This document shows, piece after piece, positions 1-12,040 of a stretch of 64,000 bases of DNA. A program made the position numbers and the translations under genes. A model generated the notes under the pieces. The model was not told where the DNA came from and did no database searches. It saw nothing but the letters and a program-made list of their open reading frames with translations. This stretch comes from Dryocola boscaweniae. Its GTDB lineage: Bacteria; Pseudomonadota; Gammaproteobacteria; Enterobacterales; Enterobacteriaceae. The stretch spans positions 248,001 through 312,000 of the forward strand of contig NZ_JALHAP010000080.1 of NCBI RefSeq assembly GCF_025215095.1, in the 5' to 3' direction. The first letter of the stretch is position 1, and every line of letters begins with the position of its first letter.

Positions 1-588
<588 letters not shown>

Positions 589-612
589 TAAACTGTAGCA
601 GGAAGGAACAGC

Positions 613-3300
613 ATGACAGATGTAACCGTAAAAGCGCTGGCCGCAGAGATTCAGACCTCCGTGGACCGCCTGGTACAGCAATTTGCTGATGCAGGGATCC
701 CGAAGTCTGCTGATGATTCTGTTTCCGCGCAAGAGAAACAAACCCTGCTGGCGCACCTGAACCGTGAACACGGTTCAGCACCAGACAAGTTGACATTACA
801 GCGCAAAACGCGCAGTACTTTAAACATTCCAGGTACCGGTGGGAAAAGTAAATCGGTACAAATCGAAGTCCGCAAGAAGCGCACCTTTGTGAAACGTGAT
901 CCGCAAGAGACTGAACGTCTCGCAGCGGTTGAGCAGGCGCAGCGTGAAGCGGAAGAGCAAGCCCAACGTGAGGCGCAGGAAGCTGCCAATCGTCAGGCGC
1001 AAGAAAAAGCTAAACGTGAAGCTGAAGAAAAAGCTAAGCGTGAAGCCGCTGATAAAGCGAAACGTGAAGCTGCGGAAAAAGACAAAGTGAGCAATCAACA
1101 ATCTGACGATATGACGAAAAGCGCCCAGGCCGATAAAGCCCGCCGCGAAGCAGAAGCTGCTGAGCTTAAGCGCAAAGCGGAAGAAGAAGCCCGTCGCAAA
1201 CTAGAAGAAGATGCCCGTCGCGTAGCGGAAGAAGCCCGTAAAATGGCTGAAGCTAACGCAGGCGTCTGGACGGAAGAAGAGAAAGTGGAAGACGATAAAA
1301 CTGATTACCACGTAACCACTTCTCAGCATGCCCGCCAGGCAGAAGACGAAAACGACCGTGAAGTAGAAGGCGGCCGTACTCGTGCTCGTACTACTGCGAC
1401 TAAAGCTCCGCGCCAGAAGAAAGGCGGCAAGCACGGCGAATCCAAAGCTGACCGCGAAGAAGCGCGTGCAGCGGTTCGTGGCGGCAAAGGCAAGCGTAAA
1501 CCTAGCACCCTGCAACAGGGCTTCAACAAGCCTGCGCAGGCAGTTAACCGCGACGTTGTAATCGGCGAAACCGTTACCGTTGCTGAACTGGCTAACAAAA
1601 TGGCCGTTAAAGGTTCTCAGGTCATCAAAGCGATGATGAAACTGGGTGCTATGGCGACCATCAACCAGGTCATCGACCAGGAAACCGCCCAGCTGGTTGC
1701 CGAAGAGATGGGCCACAAAGTTATCCTGCGTCGTGAAAACGAGCTGGAAGAAGCGCTGATGAGCGACCGTGACACCGATGCAGTGGCAGAGTCGCGCGCG
1801 CCGGTTGTGACCATTATGGGTCACGTTGACCACGGTAAAACCTCTCTGCTTGACTACATTCGTTCTACTAAAGTGGCGTCCGGCGAAGCGGGTGGCATTA
1901 CCCAGCACATCGGTGCATACCATGTAGAAACCGACAACGGCATGATCACCTTCCTGGATACCCCGGGCCACGCAGCCTTTACTTCTATGCGTGCTCGCGG
2001 CGCTCAGGCGACGGATATCGTTGTTCTGGTTGTTGCAGCAGACGATGGCGTGATGCCGCAAACTATCGAAGCTATCCAGCATGCGAAAGCAGCCCAGGTG
2101 CCGGTAGTGGTTGCAGTAAACAAAATCGATAAGCCAGAAGCTGATCCAGATCGCGTTAAACAAGAACTGTCCCAGTACGGCATCATGCCGGAAGAGTGGG
2201 GCGGCGAAAGCCAGTTCATTCACGTATCTGCGAAAGCCGGTACCGGTATCGACGAACTGCTTGATGCGATCCTGCTGCAGGCCGAAGTACTGGAACTGAA
2301 AGCGATGCGTACAGGCATGGCAAGCGGCGTAGTTATCGAATCCTTCCTGGATAAAGGTCGTGGTCCGGTAGCAACCGTTCTGGTTCGCGAAGGTTCTCTG
2401 AACAAAGGCGATATCGTCCTTTGTGGCTTCGAATACGGCCGTGTTCGCGCAATGCGTGACGAAATGGGTCGTGAAGTGACTGAAGCCGGTCCTTCTATTC
2501 CTGTTGAGATCCTCGGCCTGTCCGGCGTTCCTGCCGCGGGTGACGAAGTTACCGTTGTTCGTGACGAGAAAAAAGCCCGTGAAGTTGCTCTGTATCGTCA
2601 GGGTAAATTCCGCGAAGTGAAACTGGCTCGCCAGCAGAAATCCAAACTGGAAAACATGTTCGCCAACATGACCGAAGGCGAAGTGTCAGAAGTGAACATC
2701 GTGCTGAAAGCGGATGTTCAGGGTTCTGTGGAAGCGATCAGCGATTCCCTGCTGAAACTGTCTACCGATGAAGTGAAAGTTAAAATCATTGGTTCCGGCG
2801 TGGGCGGTATCACTGAGACTGACGCAACGCTTGCTGCGGCTTCTAACGCTATCCTGGTTGGCTTCAACGTTCGTGCCGACGCTTCTGCTCGTCGCGTTAT
2901 CGAAGCGGAAAGCCTGGATCTGCGTTATTACTCCGTCATCTATCATCTGATCGATGAAGTGAAAGCGGCAATGAGCGGCATGCTCTCTCCGGAACTCAAA
3001 CAACAGATCCTTGGCCTTGCCGAAGTTCGCGACGTGTTCAAATCACCGAAGTTTGGTGCCATCGCAGGTTGTATGGTTACCGAGGGCGTGGTCAAACGTC
3101 ACAACCCAATCCGCGTACTGCGTGACAACGTGGTTATCTATGAAGGCGAGCTGGAATCCCTGCGCCGCTTCAAAGATGATGCTAACGAAGTTCGTAACGG
3201 CATGGAATGTGGTATCGGCGTTAAGAACTACAACGACGTGCGCGTTGGCGATGTTATCGAAGTCTTCGAAATCATCGAAATCCAGCGTACGATCGCCTGA
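613..3300 (+). CDS. infB: Translation initiation factor IF-2
   Basis: IF-2 is a GTPase that brings fMet-tRNA to the 30S subunit and promotes subunit joining. The protein has 895 residues; E. coli has 890. The N-terminal domain is followed by a long charged Ala/Glu/Lys/Arg coiled-coil linker (about residues 95-210), the region most variable between species. The GTPase domain carries G1 GHVDHGKT at 403-410, G3 DTPGH at 449-453 and G4 NKID at 503-506, followed by domains II, III and IV. The start ATG follows AGGAAGGAA. A conserved in-frame GTG at 1087 (codon 159) matches the E. coli start of the shorter IF-2 beta form. It is cotranscribed with nusA upstream and rbfA-truB downstream. Confidence 0.99.
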   Translation: MTDVTVKALAAEIQTSVDRLVQQFADAGIPKSADDSVSAQEKQTLLAHLNREHGSAPDKLTLQRKTRSTLNIPGTGGKSKSVQIEVRKKRTFVKRDPQETERLAAVEQAQREAEEQAQREAQEAANRQAQEKAKREAEEKAKREAADKAKREAAEKDKVSNQQSDDMTKSAQADKARREAEAAELKRKAEEEARRKLEEDARRVAEEARKMAEANAGVWTEEEKVEDDKTDYHVTTSQHARQAEDENDREVEGGRTRARTTATKAPRQKKGGKHGESKADREEARAAVRGGKGKRKPSTLQQGFNKPAQAVNRDVVIGETVTVAELANKMAVKGSQVIKAMMKLGAMATINQVIDQETAQLVAEEMGHKVILRRENELEEALMSDRDTDAVAESRAPVVTIMGHVDHGKTSLLDYIRSTKVASGEAGGITQHIGAYHVETDNGMITFLDTPGHAAFTSMRARGAQATDIVVLVVAADDGVMPQTIEAIQHAKAAQVPVVVAVNKIDKPEADPDRVKQELSQYGIMPEEWGGESQFIHVSAKAGTGIDELLDAILLQAEVLELKAMRTGMASGVVIESFLDKGRGPVATVLVREGSLNKGDIVLCGFEYGRVRAMRDEMGREVTEAGPSIPVEILGLSGVPAAGDEVTVVRDEKKAREVALYRQGKFREVKLARQQKSKLENMFANMTEGEVSEVNIVLKADVQGSVEAISDSLLKLSTDEVKVKIIGSGVGGITETDATLAAASNAILVGFNVRADASARRVIEAESLDLRYYSVIYHLIDEVKAAMSGMLSPELKQQILGLAEVRDVFKSPKFGAIAGCMVTEGVVKRHNPIRVLRDNVVIYEGELESLRRFKDDANEVRNGMECGIGVKNYNDVRVGDVIEVFEIIEIQRTIA

Positions 3301-3329
3301 TAGAGTCCGAGTAATCGGTAATATCTTAA

Positions 3330-3348
3330 GGGGGGCCGAGCGCCCCCC
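3330..3348 (+). terminator. GC-rich hairpin between infB and rbfA
   Basis: GGGGGGC pairs with GCCCCCC around a 5-base loop. No T-run follows, so this is more likely a processing, stability or partial attenuation hairpin inside the operon than a strong terminator. Confidence 0.45.
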
Positions 3349-3369
3349 GATTTGTATGGAGAATTTATT

Positions 3370-3771
3370 ATGGCGAAAGAATTTGGTCGCCCGCAGCGCG
3401 TATCCCAGGAATTGCAGAAAGAAATTGCAATCATCCTGCAGCGCGAAATTAAAGATCCGCGCCTGGGCATGATGACCACCGTTTCAGGTGTCGAGGTTTC
3501 CCGCGATCTGGCCTATGCCAAAGTGTTCGTTACCTTCCTGAACGACAAAGACGAAAATGCCATCAAAGAAGGCATCAAAGTCCTGCAGGATGCTTCCGGC
3601 TATATCCGCACGCTGGTGGGTAAAGCGATGCGCCTGCGTATCGTTCCTGAACTGACCTTCTTCTACGATAACTCGCTGGTTGAAGGGATGCGCATGTCCA
3701 ACCTGGTCTCCAATGTCATCCGTAACGATGACGAGCGTCGCGTGAATACGGACGACAGCAAGGAGGATTGA
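3370..3771 (+). CDS. rbfA: 30S ribosome-binding factor RbfA
   Basis: RbfA is a small KH-fold factor that binds the 30S subunit near the 5' end of 16S rRNA. It is needed for late 30S maturation, especially in the cold. The product has 133 residues, exactly the E. coli length, starting MAKEFGRP. I chose ATG 3370 because an upstream in-frame start would add six residues not found in relatives, and GGAG lies about 8 bases before it. The stop TGA overlaps the truB ATG by one base (TGATG), which implies translational coupling. Confidence 0.97.
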   Translation: MAKEFGRPQRVSQELQKEIAIILQREIKDPRLGMMTTVSGVEVSRDLAYAKVFVTFLNDKDENAIKEGIKVLQDASGYIRTLVGKAMRLRIVPELTFFYDNSLVEGMRMSNLVSNVIRNDDERRVNTDDSKED

Positions 3772-4715
3772 TGAGTCGTCCTCGTCGTCGTGGTCGTGAT
3801 ATCCATGGTGTATTGCTGTTAGATAAGCCGCAGGGGTTGTCTTCAAACGATGCCCTGCAGAAAGTTAAGCGAATTTATAACGCGAACCGTGCCGGCCATA
3901 CCGGGGCGTTGGATCCGCTGGCTACCGGCATGCTGCCGATCTGCCTGGGAGAAGCGACAAAGTTCTCGCGATATTTGCTTGATTCGGACAAGCGCTACCG
4001 TGTGATTGCCCGTCTTGGACAGCGCACGGATACCTCGGATGCCGACGGCGCTGTGGTTCAGGAGCGCCCGGTTAGGTTCAGCGAGCAGGAGCTTGCGGCT
4101 GCACTGGAAAGCTTCCGTGGCGAGACTCTGCAGGTGCCTTCAATGTATTCGGCGCTAAAGCATCAGGGTAAGCCGCTATATGAATATGCTCGTCAGGGCA
4201 TTGAAGTTGAGCGTGAAGCTCGCCCAATTACGGTTTATGAACTGCTGTTTATTCGCCATGAAGGCAACGAGCTTGAACTGGAGATTCACTGTTCAAAAGG
4301 GACTTACATCCGGACCATTACTGACGATCTGGGTGAAAAACTGGGCTGTGGCGCGCATGTGACTTTCCTGCGTCGTCTGGCCGTGAGCAAATATCCCGTT
4401 GAACGTATGGTGACTCTTGAAAAGCTGAACGAGCTTCTTGAGCAGGCGCAGCAGCAGGAAATTGATCCATCAGTGCTGTTGGATCCGCTTCTGATGCCAA
4501 TGGACAGTCCTGCATCCGACTTCCCGGTCGTGAATTTATCATCTGTCGTGGCAGGCTATTTCAAAAATGGTCAGCCGGTGCAAGTTGCTGACGTACCTGC
4601 CGAAGGGCTGGTTCGCGTCACCGAAGGCGAGGAAGCAAAATTCATCGGCATGGCTGAAATAGATGATGATGGGCGCGTTGCCCCCCGTCGTCTGGTCGTG
4701 GAATACCCTATCTGA
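3771..4715 (+). CDS. truB: tRNA pseudouridine(55) synthase TruB
   Basis: TruB converts U55 in the T-loop of tRNAs to pseudouridine. The protein has 314 residues. The catalytic motif [14 protein letters not shown] places the nucleophilic aspartate at D48, as in E. coli. A C-terminal PUA domain occupies roughly the last 65 residues. ATG 3771 overlaps the rbfA stop by one base and has a perfect AGGAGG four bases upstream; the alternative TTG three bases earlier is less likely. The 3' end is followed closely by the rpsO promoter. Confidence 0.98.
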   Translation: MSRPRRRGRDIHGVLLLDKPQGLSSNDALQKVKRIYNANRAGHTGALDPLATGMLPICLGEATKFSRYLLDSDKRYRVIARLGQRTDTSDADGAVVQERPVRFSEQELAAALESFRGETLQVPSMYSALKHQGKPLYEYARQGIEVEREARPITVYELLFIRHEGNELELEIHCSKGTYIRTITDDLGEKLGCGAHVTFLRRLAVSKYPVERMVTLEKLNELLEQAQQQEIDPSVLLDPLLMPMDSPASDFPVVNLSSVVAGYFKNGQPVQVADVPAEGLVRVTEGEEAKFIGMAEIDDDGRVAPRRLVVEYPI

Positions 4716-4729
4716 GAACTGGAGTTACC

Positions 4730-4758
4730 TTGCGGTAACAGGTTGCTACAGGTAAAAT
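4730..4758 (+). promoter_or_regulatory. Probable sigma-70 promoter of rpsO
   Basis: TTGCGG at 4730-4735 and TAAAAT at 4753-4758 are separated by 17 bases. They lie just after the truB stop and give an rpsO leader of about 105 bases. In E. coli rpsO has its own strong promoter in the same place. Confidence 0.6.
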
Positions 4759-4854
4759 AGCGCGGCTTAGCATCTGGTCAGTTGTTTAACAATTTACCCG
4801 GTGTGCACTGGGGTTGCTGAATTAGAGATCGGCACCCTGTTTATTTATCTATAA

Positions 4855-5139
<285 letters not shown>

Positions 5140-5155
5140 GTCTTGCGAGTTTCAG

Positions 5156-5184
5156 AAAAAGGGGCCTGTTAAGGCCCCTTTTTT
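5156..5184 (+). terminator. rpsO rho-independent terminator
   Basis: AAAAAGGGGCC and GGCCCCTTTTTT form an 11-base stem around a 6-base loop, ending in six T. Partial readthrough would feed pnp, as known in E. coli. Confidence 0.9.
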
Positions 5185-5250
5185 CAACCTGACGGCAGCA
5201 ATTCTATGCAAACTAATGTATTGTTGCTGAGTGTGATCTTTGTTGCAGAG

Positions 5251-5316
5251 GTTCGCGCGGCTAATGAGAGGCTTTATCCGCATGAGCGGGTCAGGGTTGT
5301 CATTAGTCGCGAGGAT
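5251..5316 (+). promoter_or_regulatory. pnp leader long stem, probable RNase III/PNPase autoregulatory element
   Basis: The arms 5256-5267 and 5300-5311 pair over 12 bases with a single G-U, enclosing about 32 bases. They lie about 75 bases before the pnp start. In E. coli, RNase III cuts a double-stranded pnp leader here and PNPase then destabilises its own message. The location and the long stem match that element. The rpsO-pnp gap also encodes the sRNA SraG in E. coli, which I could not confirm here. Confidence 0.65.
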
Positions 5317-5386
5317 GCGATAGAGGTCGGGTCATAACGGCGCCGCGTGAAGTCACCGGAAGCCTAAGAATCTAAAGGATATAATC

Positions 5387-7516
5387 TTGCTAAATCCGAT
5401 CGTTCGTAAATTTCAGTACGGTCAGCATACGGTCACATTAGAGACCGGTATGATGGCGCGCCAGGCTACCGCAGCAGTAATGGTAAGCATGGACGACACT
5501 GCAGTATTCGTGACCGTAGTAGGTCAGAAAAAAGCTAAAGCAGGTCAGGACTTTTTCCCACTGACCGTTAACTATCAGGAGCGTACTTACGCTGCTGGCC
5601 GTATCCCAGGCAGTTTCTTCCGTCGTGAAGGCCGTCCAAGCGAAGGCGAAACGCTGATCGCGCGTCTGATTGACCGCCCGGTGCGTCCGCTATTCCCTGA
5701 AGGTTTTGTTAACGAAGTGCAGGTTATTGCAACCGTGGTTTCCGTAAACCCACAGGTTCACCCTGATATCGTTGCCATGATCGGCGCTTCTGCCGCGCTG
5801 AGCCTGTCTGGTATTCCATTTAATGGTCCAATTGGCGCCGCTCGCGTGGGTTACATCAACGACCAGTACGTGCTGAACCCAACTGCAGACGAACTGAAAA
5901 CCAGCAAGCTGGATCTGGTTGTTGCCGGTACCGAAGGCGCTGTGCTGATGGTTGAGTCCGAAGCAGAACTGCTGAGCGAAGACCAAATGCTGGGCGCGGT
6001 CGTATTCGGCCACGAACAACAGCAGGTTGTTATTGAGAACATCAACTCCCTGGTTGCCGAAGCGGGCAAACCACGTTGGGACTGGCAGCCAGAAGCCGTT
6101 AACGAAGCGCTGAACGCGCGCGTTGCAGCGCTTGCTGAAGCCCGTCTGAGCGATGCTTACCGTATTACTGATAAGCAAGAACGTTATGCACAAGTCGACG
6201 TCATCAAATCCGACGTTATTGCTGCTTTGTCCGCAGAAGACGAATCCCTTGATGCTGGCGAACTGAGCGATATCCTGCACGCTATCGAGAAAAACGTTGT
6301 TCGTAGCCGTATTCTGGCTGGCGAACTGCGTATCGATGGCCGCGAAAAAGACATGATCCGTGGTCTGGACGTGCGTACTGGCGTGCTGCCGCGTACTCAC
6401 GGTTCTGCACTGTTCACCCGTGGCGAAACTCAGGCGCTGGTTACCGCGACTCTGGGCACCGCCCGTGACGCGCAGAACCTGGACGAGTTGATGGGCGAAC
6501 GTACCGACAACTTCCTGTTCCACTACAACTTCCCTCCGTACTCTGTAGGTGAAACCGGCATGGTTGGTTCTCCTAAGCGTCGTGAGATTGGCCATGGTCG
6601 TCTGGCTAAGCGTGGCGTGCTGGCTGTTATGCCGGAAGCCGATCGCTTCCCATACACCGTGCGTGTAGTGTCAGAAATTACTGAATCCAACGGTTCTTCT
6701 TCCATGGCTTCCGTTTGTGGCGCTTCTCTGGCGCTGATGGACGCAGGCGTGCCAATCAAAGCCGCGGTAGCGGGTATTGCAATGGGCCTTGTGAAAGAAG
6801 GCGACAACTTTGTTGTTCTGTCTGACATTCTGGGTGACGAAGATCACCTGGGTGATATGGACTTTAAAGTTGCCGGTAGCCGCGAAGGTATTTCTGCTCT
6901 GCAGATGGATATCAAAATCGAAGGCATCACCCGCGAAATCATGCAGGTGGCTCTGAATCAGGCTAAAGGCGCGCGTCTGCATATCCTTGGCGTGATGGAA
7001 CAGGCTATCAATGCTCCGCGCGGCGACATCTCTGAATTCGCTCCACGTATTCACACCATCAAGATCAACCCAGACAAGATCAAAGACGTGATCGGTAAGG
7101 GCGGTTCTGTGATTCGTGCGCTGACTGAAGAAACGGGCACCACCATCGAAATCGAAGATGACGGCACCGTGAAGATCGCGGCGACCGATGGCGACAAAGC
7201 GAAACACGCTATCCGCCGTATCGAAGAGATCACCGCTGAAATTGAAGTGGGCCGTATCTATAACGGTAAAGTCACTCGTATCGTTGATTTCGGCGCATTC
7301 GTTGCCATCGGCGGCGGTAAAGAAGGTCTGGTGCACATCTCTCAAATCGCTGACAAACGCGTAGAGAAAGTGACCGACTATCTGCAGATGGGTCAGGAAG
7401 TTCCAGTTAAAGTTCTGGAAGTTGACCGTCAGGGCCGTGTCCGTTTAAGCATCAAAGAAGCAACCGAGCAATCCCCGGCTGAAGATGCAGCGCCAGCTGC
7501 CCCGGAAGCTGAGTAA
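5387..7516 (+). CDS. pnp: Polyribonucleotide nucleotidyltransferase (PNPase)
   Basis: PNPase is the phosphorolytic 3'-5' exoribonuclease of mRNA decay and a degradosome component; it can also add 3' tails. The 709-residue protein (E. coli 711) has two RNase PH domains joined by an all-helical domain. They are followed by KH ([20 protein letters not shown], about 562-581) and S1 (about 621-690) RNA-binding domains and a short Ala/Pro/Glu tail. The start is TTG at 5387 (MLNPIVRKF), as in E. coli, preceded by AAAGGA. No ATG gives the conserved N-terminus. The leader is probably the target of RNase III and PNPase autoregulation. Confidence 0.99.
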   Translation: MLNPIVRKFQYGQHTVTLETGMMARQATAAVMVSMDDTAVFVTVVGQKKAKAGQDFFPLTVNYQERTYAAGRIPGSFFRREGRPSEGETLIARLIDRPVRPLFPEGFVNEVQVIATVVSVNPQVHPDIVAMIGASAALSLSGIPFNGPIGAARVGYINDQYVLNPTADELKTSKLDLVVAGTEGAVLMVESEAELLSEDQMLGAVVFGHEQQQVVIENINSLVAEAGKPRWDWQPEAVNEALNARVAALAEARLSDAYRITDKQERYAQVDVIKSDVIAALSAEDESLDAGELSDILHAIEKNVVRSRILAGELRIDGREKDMIRGLDVRTGVLPRTHGSALFTRGETQALVTATLGTARDAQNLDELMGERTDNFLFHYNFPPYSVGETGMVGSPKRREIGHGRLAKRGVLAVMPEADRFPYTVRVVSEITESNGSSSMASVCGASLALMDAGVPIKAAVAGIAMGLVKEGDNFVVLSDILGDEDHLGDMDFKVAGSREGISALQMDIKIEGITREIMQVALNQAKGARLHILGVMEQAINAPRGDISEFAPRIHTIKINPDKIKDVIGKGGSVIRALTEETGTTIEIEDDGTVKIAATDGDKAKHAIRRIEEITAEIEVGRIYNGKVTRIVDFGAFVAIGGGKEGLVHISQIADKRVEKVTDYLQMGQEVPVKVLEVDRQGRVRLSIKEATEQSPAEDAAPAAPEAE

Positions 7517-7530
7517 TCTTTACCGATTGA

Positions 7531-7584
7531 GCTCTCCATGGTGACATGGAGAGCTGTTTATTACGGAGCAGGATGCTCCGTTTT
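7531..7584 (+). terminator. Tandem hairpins after pnp
   Basis: The first hairpin pairs GCTCTCCATG (7531-7540) with CATGGAGAGC (7545-7554). The second pairs ACGGAGCA (7563-7570) with TGCTCCGT (7574-7581) and ends in TTTT. Together they probably attenuate readthrough from pnp into nlpI. Confidence 0.6.
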
Positions 7585-7635
7585 AGCAGCCGGCGGACAG
7601 GATGTTCATTCAATTGTTGTCTTCGGGAGTGGGAA

Positions 7636-8520
7636 ATGAAGCCTTTTTTGCGCTGGTGTTTCGTTGCGACAGCTCTCACGCTGGCAGGATGCAGCAACTC
7701 TGCCTGGCGTAAAAGCGAAGTCCTGGCGGTGCCACTGCAACCGACTTTGCAGCAAGAAGTCATTCTGGCGCGCATGGAACAGATACTTGCCAGTCGGGCT
7801 TTAACCGATGATGAACGCGCACAGCTTTTATATGAGCGCGGAGTGTTGTATGATAGCCTCGGCTTGCGGGCTCTGGCGCGAAATGATTTTTCACAAGCGT
7901 TGGCAATCCGCCCCGATATGCCTGAAGTATTCAATTACTTAGGTATATATTTAACGCAGGCAGGCAATTTTGATGCTGCCTATGAAGCGTTTGATTCTGT
8001 ACTTGAGCTTGATCCAACTTACAACTACGCGCACTTAAATCGCGGTATCGCCCTCTATTACGGTGGTCGTTATCGTTTAGCGCAAGATGATCTGCTAGCG
8101 TTTTATCAAGACGATCCCAATGATCCGTTCCGCAGTCTGTGGCTCTATATTGCCGAAAACAATATCGACGCTAAACAGGCCAAAGTGGCGTTACAACAGC
8201 GCCTCGATAAATCGGATAAAGAGCAATGGGGATGGAACATTGTCGAGTTCTACCTGGGGAACATTAACGAAAAAACGTTAATGGAACGCCTCAAGGCGGA
8301 CGCAACGGATAACACCTCGCTCGCTGAGCATCTCAGTGAAACCAACTTCTATTTAGGTAAGTACTACCTAAGTCTGGGGGAAAAGGACAGCGCCACGGCA
8401 CTGTTCAAGTTAGCGGTCGCTAACAACGTACACAACTACGTTGAGCATCGTTATGCATTGTTGGAATTAGCGCTCTTGGGCCAGGAGCAAGATGACCTGG
8501 CAGAATCGGACCAGCAATAG
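7636..8520 (+). CDS. nlpI: Lipoprotein NlpI
   Basis: NlpI is an outer-membrane lipoprotein made of TPR helices. In E. coli it acts as adaptor for the protease Prc, controlling degradation of the peptidoglycan endopeptidase MepS, and it scaffolds peptidoglycan hydrolases. The product has 294 residues, the E. coli length. A signal peptide is followed by a lipobox LAGC with the lipidated cysteine at position 19. TPR-like repeats run from about residue 60. I chose ATG 7636 because it gives the lipobox its normal distance and follows GGGAGTGGGAA; the 30 upstream in-frame residues have no signal-peptide character. Confidence 0.97.
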   Translation: MKPFLRWCFVATALTLAGCSNSAWRKSEVLAVPLQPTLQQEVILARMEQILASRALTDDERAQLLYERGVLYDSLGLRALARNDFSQALAIRPDMPEVFNYLGIYLTQAGNFDAAYEAFDSVLELDPTYNYAHLNRGIALYYGGRYRLAQDDLLAFYQDDPNDPFRSLWLYIAENNIDAKQAKVALQQRLDKSDKEQWGWNIVEFYLGNINEKTLMERLKADATDNTSLAEHLSETNFYLGKYYLSLGEKDSATALFKLAVANNVHNYVEHRYALLELALLGQEQDDLAESDQQ

Positions 8521-8631
8521 CTGACGAACAACGATCAGCCCATAAACTTTAATCATTAAAGTCATCACCTTGACGGGTGAGGGCGTTTTTGTTCGTTAAT
8601 CAACCAAATTTGAGCCGGTTCACACTTTTCA

Positions 8632-8709
8632 ATGAAAATTGCAGATCAATTTCACGATGAGTTATGTAGACTGGCCGCCATCAACGAGGCACATGTACTA
8701 CATGACTGA
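8632..8709 (+). CDS. yrbN: Small protein YrbN, overlapping deaD
   Basis: This 25-codon ORF begins [18 protein letters not shown], which matches my recollection of E. coli YrbN (26 residues, same place between nlpI and deaD). The last seven codons differ. Its stop TGA at 8707-8709 lies 8 bases inside the deaD reading frame, so the two are probably translationally coupled. It may act as a leader peptide for deaD; no molecular function is known to me. Confidence 0.8.
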   Translation: MKIADQFHDELCRLAAINEAHVLHD

Positions 8710-10636
8710 TATTATCGAAACCACTTTTTCTGATCTGGGGCTGAACGCCTCCATCCTTCAGGCCCTGAACGATCTGGGCTACGAAAAGCCATCTCCAATC
8801 CAGGCAGAGTGTATTCCACATCTGCTGGGTGGCCGCGATGTTCTGGGTATGGCCCAGACGGGTAGCGGCAAAACAGCAGCCTTCTCTTTACCGCTGCTGC
8901 ACAATCTTTCTCCTGAGCTGAAAGCACCACAAATTCTGGTGCTGGCGCCGACCCGCGAACTGGCGGTTCAGGTTGCCGAAGCCATGACGGATTTCTCTAA
9001 ACATATGCACGGCGTAAACGTTGTAGCCCTTTACGGCGGCCAGCGTTATGACGTGCAATTACGCGCCCTGCGTCAGGGACCACAAATTGTTGTTGGTACC
9101 CCAGGTCGCCTGCTCGATCACTTAAAACGCGGTACGCTGAACCTGTCCAATCTGAAAGGTCTGGTGCTGGACGAAGCGGATGAAATGCTGCGTATGGGCT
9201 TCATCGAAGACGTTGAAACCATCATGGCGCAGATCCCGGAAGGTCATCAGACCGCGCTGTTCTCTGCAACAATGCCAGAGGCTATCCGTCGTATTACCCG
9301 TCGCTTTATGAAAGAGCCGCAGGAAGTACGCATTCAGTCAAGCGTCACCACGCGTCCGGACATCAGCCAGAGCTACTGGACCGTGCACGGTATGCGTAAA
9401 AACGAAGCGCTGGTGCGTTTCCTGGAAGCAGAAGATTTTGATGCGGCGATTATTTTCGTACGTACCAAAAACGCAACCCTGGAAGTGGCTGAAGCGCTGG
9501 AGCGCAGCGGTTATAACAGCGCGGCTCTGAACGGTGACATGAACCAGGCTCTGCGTGAGCAGACTCTGGAGCGTCTGAAAGACGGTCGTCTGGACATCCT
9601 GATTGCAACCGACGTTGCGGCCCGTGGCCTGGACGTTGAGCGTATCAGCCTGGTTGTTAACTACGACATCCCGATGGACTCTGAATCATACGTTCACCGT
9701 ATCGGTCGTACCGGCCGTGCGGGTCGTGCTGGCCGTGCGCTGCTGTTCGTTGAGAACCGCGAGCGTCGTCTGCTGCGCAACATCGAACGCACCATGAAGC
9801 TGACGATCCCTGAAGTAGAGCTGCCTAACCGCGAACTGCTGAGCGAGCGTCGTCTGGCTAAGTTTGCTGCTAAAGTTCAGCAGCAGCTCGAAAGCAGCGA
9901 TCTGGATCTGTATCGCGGTCTGCTGGCAAAAATTCAGCCTTCTGCTGAAGAAGAGCTGGATATAGAAACGCTGGCGGCGGCGCTGCTGAAAATGGCACAG
10001 GGCGAACGTCCGCTGATCCTGCCACCAGATGCGCCGATGCGTCCACGTCGTGAATTCCGCGAGCGTGATGAGCGTTTTGAACGCGGCGACCGTGCTCCAC
10101 GCGGCGATCGCGCTCCACGTGGCGACCGTCCACAGCGTGATGGCGATGCGCCAGCTCGTCGCGAACGTCGTGACGTTGGCGATATGGAACTGTACCGCAT
10201 TGAAGTTGGCCGTGATGATGGCGTCGAAGTTCGTCATATCGTTGGCGCGATTGCTAATGAAGGCGACATCAGCAGCCGTTACATCGGTAACATCAAACTG
10301 TTCGGTACTCACTCCACTATCGAGCTGCCAAAAGGCATGCCGGGTGAAATCCTGCAGCACTTTACCCGTACTCGTATTCTGAACAAGCCGATGAATATGC
10401 AACTGATGGGTGATGCGCAGCCACGTACTGACCGCGGTGGCGAACGCCGTGGCGGCGGTGCTGGTCGTGGTTTCGGCGGCGGTGAGCGTCGTGAAGGCGG
10501 ACGCGGTCCACGTCGCGATGGCCCGGCAGGCGCTGGCGCTGGTCGTAGCTTTAGCGGCGAACGTCGCGAAGGCGGTCGTGGCCCACGTCGTGAAGATGGC
10601 GCAGCACCTGCTCGTCGTCGTTCAACTGAAGCATAA
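8702..10636 (+). CDS. deaD: Cold-shock DEAD-box RNA helicase DeaD (CsdA)
   Basis: DeaD is an ATP-dependent RNA helicase that acts in 50S assembly and in mRNA unwinding and decay at low temperature. From ATG 8702 the protein has 644 residues (E. coli 629). Motif I AQTGSGKT lies at 51-58 and motif II DEAD at 157-160, followed by SAT and [12 protein letters not shown] DbpA-like RNA-binding domain precedes an Arg/Gly-rich tail. The linker carries a near-tandem APRGDR repeat (about 465-480) that explains much of the extra length. I chose ATG 8702 because [13 protein letters not shown] aligns with the family start. Longer in-frame starts at 8657 or 8693 would run through yrbN. Confidence 0.97.
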   Translation: MTDIIETTFSDLGLNASILQALNDLGYEKPSPIQAECIPHLLGGRDVLGMAQTGSGKTAAFSLPLLHNLSPELKAPQILVLAPTRELAVQVAEAMTDFSKHMHGVNVVALYGGQRYDVQLRALRQGPQIVVGTPGRLLDHLKRGTLNLSNLKGLVLDEADEMLRMGFIEDVETIMAQIPEGHQTALFSATMPEAIRRITRRFMKEPQEVRIQSSVTTRPDISQSYWTVHGMRKNEALVRFLEAEDFDAAIIFVRTKNATLEVAEALERSGYNSAALNGDMNQALREQTLERLKDGRLDILIATDVAARGLDVERISLVVNYDIPMDSESYVHRIGRTGRAGRAGRALLFVENRERRLLRNIERTMKLTIPEVELPNRELLSERRLAKFAAKVQQQLESSDLDLYRGLLAKIQPSAEEELDIETLAAALLKMAQGERPLILPPDAPMRPRREFRERDERFERGDRAPRGDRAPRGDRPQRDGDAPARRERRDVGDMELYRIEVGRDDGVEVRHIVGAIANEGDISSRYIGNIKLFGTHSTIELPKGMPGEILQHFTRTRILNKPMNMQLMGDAQPRTDRGGERRGGGAGRGFGGGERREGGRGPRRDGPAGAGAGRSFSGERREGGRGPRREDGAAPARRRSTEA

Positions 10637-10649
10637 TTGCCAAAGTTTA

Positions 10650-10672
10650 TGCCTGCGTTTACCGCGCAGGCA
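10650..10672 (+). terminator. First hairpin after deaD
   Basis: TGCCTGCG pairs with CGCAGGCA shortly after the deaD stop, with no T-run. It is probably a stabilising or processing hairpin ahead of the true terminator. Confidence 0.4.
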
Positions 10673-10680
10673 GTAATAAA

Positions 10681-10711
10681 AGTCCCGGTTAACCATACCG
10701 GGATTTTTTTT
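10681..10711 (+). terminator. deaD rho-independent terminator
   Basis: TCCCGGT (10683-10689) pairs with ACCGGGA (10697-10703), followed by eight T. Confidence 0.9.
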
Positions 10712-10718
10712 ATCCAAA

Positions 10719-10742
10719 ATGTACTCGTGTACTGGTACAATA
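10719..10742 (+). promoter_or_regulatory. Probable mtr promoter and TrpR operator
   Basis: The stretch around GTACTGGTAC (10729-10738) resembles the TrpR operator half-sites (GTACTAGTT type) and overlaps a possible -10, TACAAT, at 10736-10741. In E. coli, mtr is repressed by TrpR with tryptophan and activated by TyrR at this position. I could not identify a TyrR box with confidence. Confidence 0.5.
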
Positions 10743-10793
10743 TCCCGTAGTTAAGCCGTCACTCTGGCGGCCTGTTTAAGTTCAGGAATTCGT

Positions 10794-12038
10794 ATGGCAA
10801 CCTTATCGACCACCAAAGCCTCGCCTTCTATTCTCGGCGGCGTGATGATAATTGGTGGCACTATTATTGGCGCGGGCATGTTTTCACTTCCGGTTGTGAT
10901 GGCGGGTAGCTGGTTCTTCTGGTCACTCGCAGCGCTCGTCTTTACCTGGTTTTGCATGCTCCATTCCGGCCTGATGATTCTGGAAGCCAACCTCAACTAC
11001 CGTGTCGGCGCAAGTTTTGACACGGTTACAAAAGATCTGCTGGGCAAGGGCTGGAACCTGATCAACGGACTTTCCATCGCTTTCGTGCTCTATATCCTCA
11101 CCTATGCGTATATCTCGGCGAGCGGCTCGGTTATTCACCACACGTTAAGTGAAATGTCCATCGAGTTTCCCGCGAGATTTGCCGGGCTGATTTTTGCCCT
11201 TGTGGTGGCGTTTATCGTCTGGCTTAGCACGCGTGCGGTAAGCCGCATGACGACCATTGTTCTGGGCGCAAAAATTCTCACATTCTTTATGACGTTCGGC
11301 GGCCTGATGTGGCATGTCGAACCGGCTACGCTGCTGGACAGCAAATCAGTCAACCCGAGCTATCTGCCGTATCTGTTTATGACGCTGCCGTTCTGCCTCG
11401 CCTCTTTTGGCTATCACGGCAACGTGCCTAGTCTGATGAAGTATTACGGCAAAAATCCGCAAACCATCAAGCGCTGCCTTATTTGGGGCACGGGGATGGC
11501 ACTTGTGCTGTATGTCATCTGGCTGGTGGGCAGCATGGGCAATATTCCACGGGGCGACTTTATTGCCATCGCTGATAAAGGCGGCAATATCGACGTGCTG
11601 GTGCAGGCGTTAAGCGGCGTGCTGAACAGCCGCGCGCTGGATTTGCTGCTGATCGTTTTTTCTAATTTTGCCGTTGCCAGTTCATTCCTCGGCGTGACCC
11701 TTGGCCTGTTCGATTACCTGGCTGACTTGTTTAAATTTGACGACAGCCCGAAAGACCGCCTGAAAACGGCGCTGGTCACCTTTATCCCGCCAATGCTGGG
11801 CGGTGTGATTTGGCCTGACGGTTTTATCTACGCGATTGGCTTTGCGGGGCTGGCCGCCACTGTCTGGGCCGCTATTGTGCCCGCTTTGCTGGCTAAAGCT
11901 TCAAGACGTAAGTTCGGCAGCCCGATTTACCGGGTATGGGGCGGAAATAAAATGATTGCGCTGATTGTGCTCTTCGGGGTCGGCAATGCGGTAATTCATA
12001 TTCTTTCGAGCTTTAATTTATTGCCTGTCTATCAATGA
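10794..12038 (+). CDS. mtr: High-affinity tryptophan permease Mtr
   Basis: Mtr imports tryptophan (and indole) by proton symport and belongs to the aromatic amino-acid permease branch of the APC superfamily. The protein has 414 residues, the same as E. coli. It is highly hydrophobic, consistent with 11 membrane helices. The N-terminus holds the family-typical [13 protein letters not shown] motif and the C-terminus ends [13 protein letters not shown], as in E. coli. ATG 10794 is the only good start. The gene is monocistronic: the deaD terminator lies upstream and a BIME downstream. Confidence 0.97.
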   Translation: MATLSTTKASPSILGGVMIIGGTIIGAGMFSLPVVMAGSWFFWSLAALVFTWFCMLHSGLMILEANLNYRVGASFDTVTKDLLGKGWNLINGLSIAFVLYILTYAYISASGSVIHHTLSEMSIEFPARFAGLIFALVVAFIVWLSTRAVSRMTTIVLGAKILTFFMTFGGLMWHVEPATLLDSKSVNPSYLPYLFMTLPFCLASFGYHGNVPSLMKYYGKNPQTIKRCLIWGTGMALVLYVIWLVGSMGNIPRGDFIAIADKGGNIDVLVQALSGVLNSRALDLLLIVFSNFAVASSFLGVTLGLFDYLADLFKFDDSPKDRLKTALVTFIPPMLGGVIWPDGFIYAIGFAGLAATVWAAIVPALLAKASRRKFGSPIYRVWGGNKMIALIVLFGVGNAVIHILSSFNLLPVYQ

Positions 12039-12040
12039 GT

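Noticed and set aside
1201..2223. Minus-strand open frame of 340 codons inside infB
   Set aside because: Antisense to the GTPase domain of infB; composition is only that of the reverse complement.
5185..5386. SraG-like sRNA in the rpsO-pnp gap
   Set aside because: The E. coli sRNA maps here, but I could not recognise its sequence or a promoter on the opposite strand, so it is not listed as a gene.
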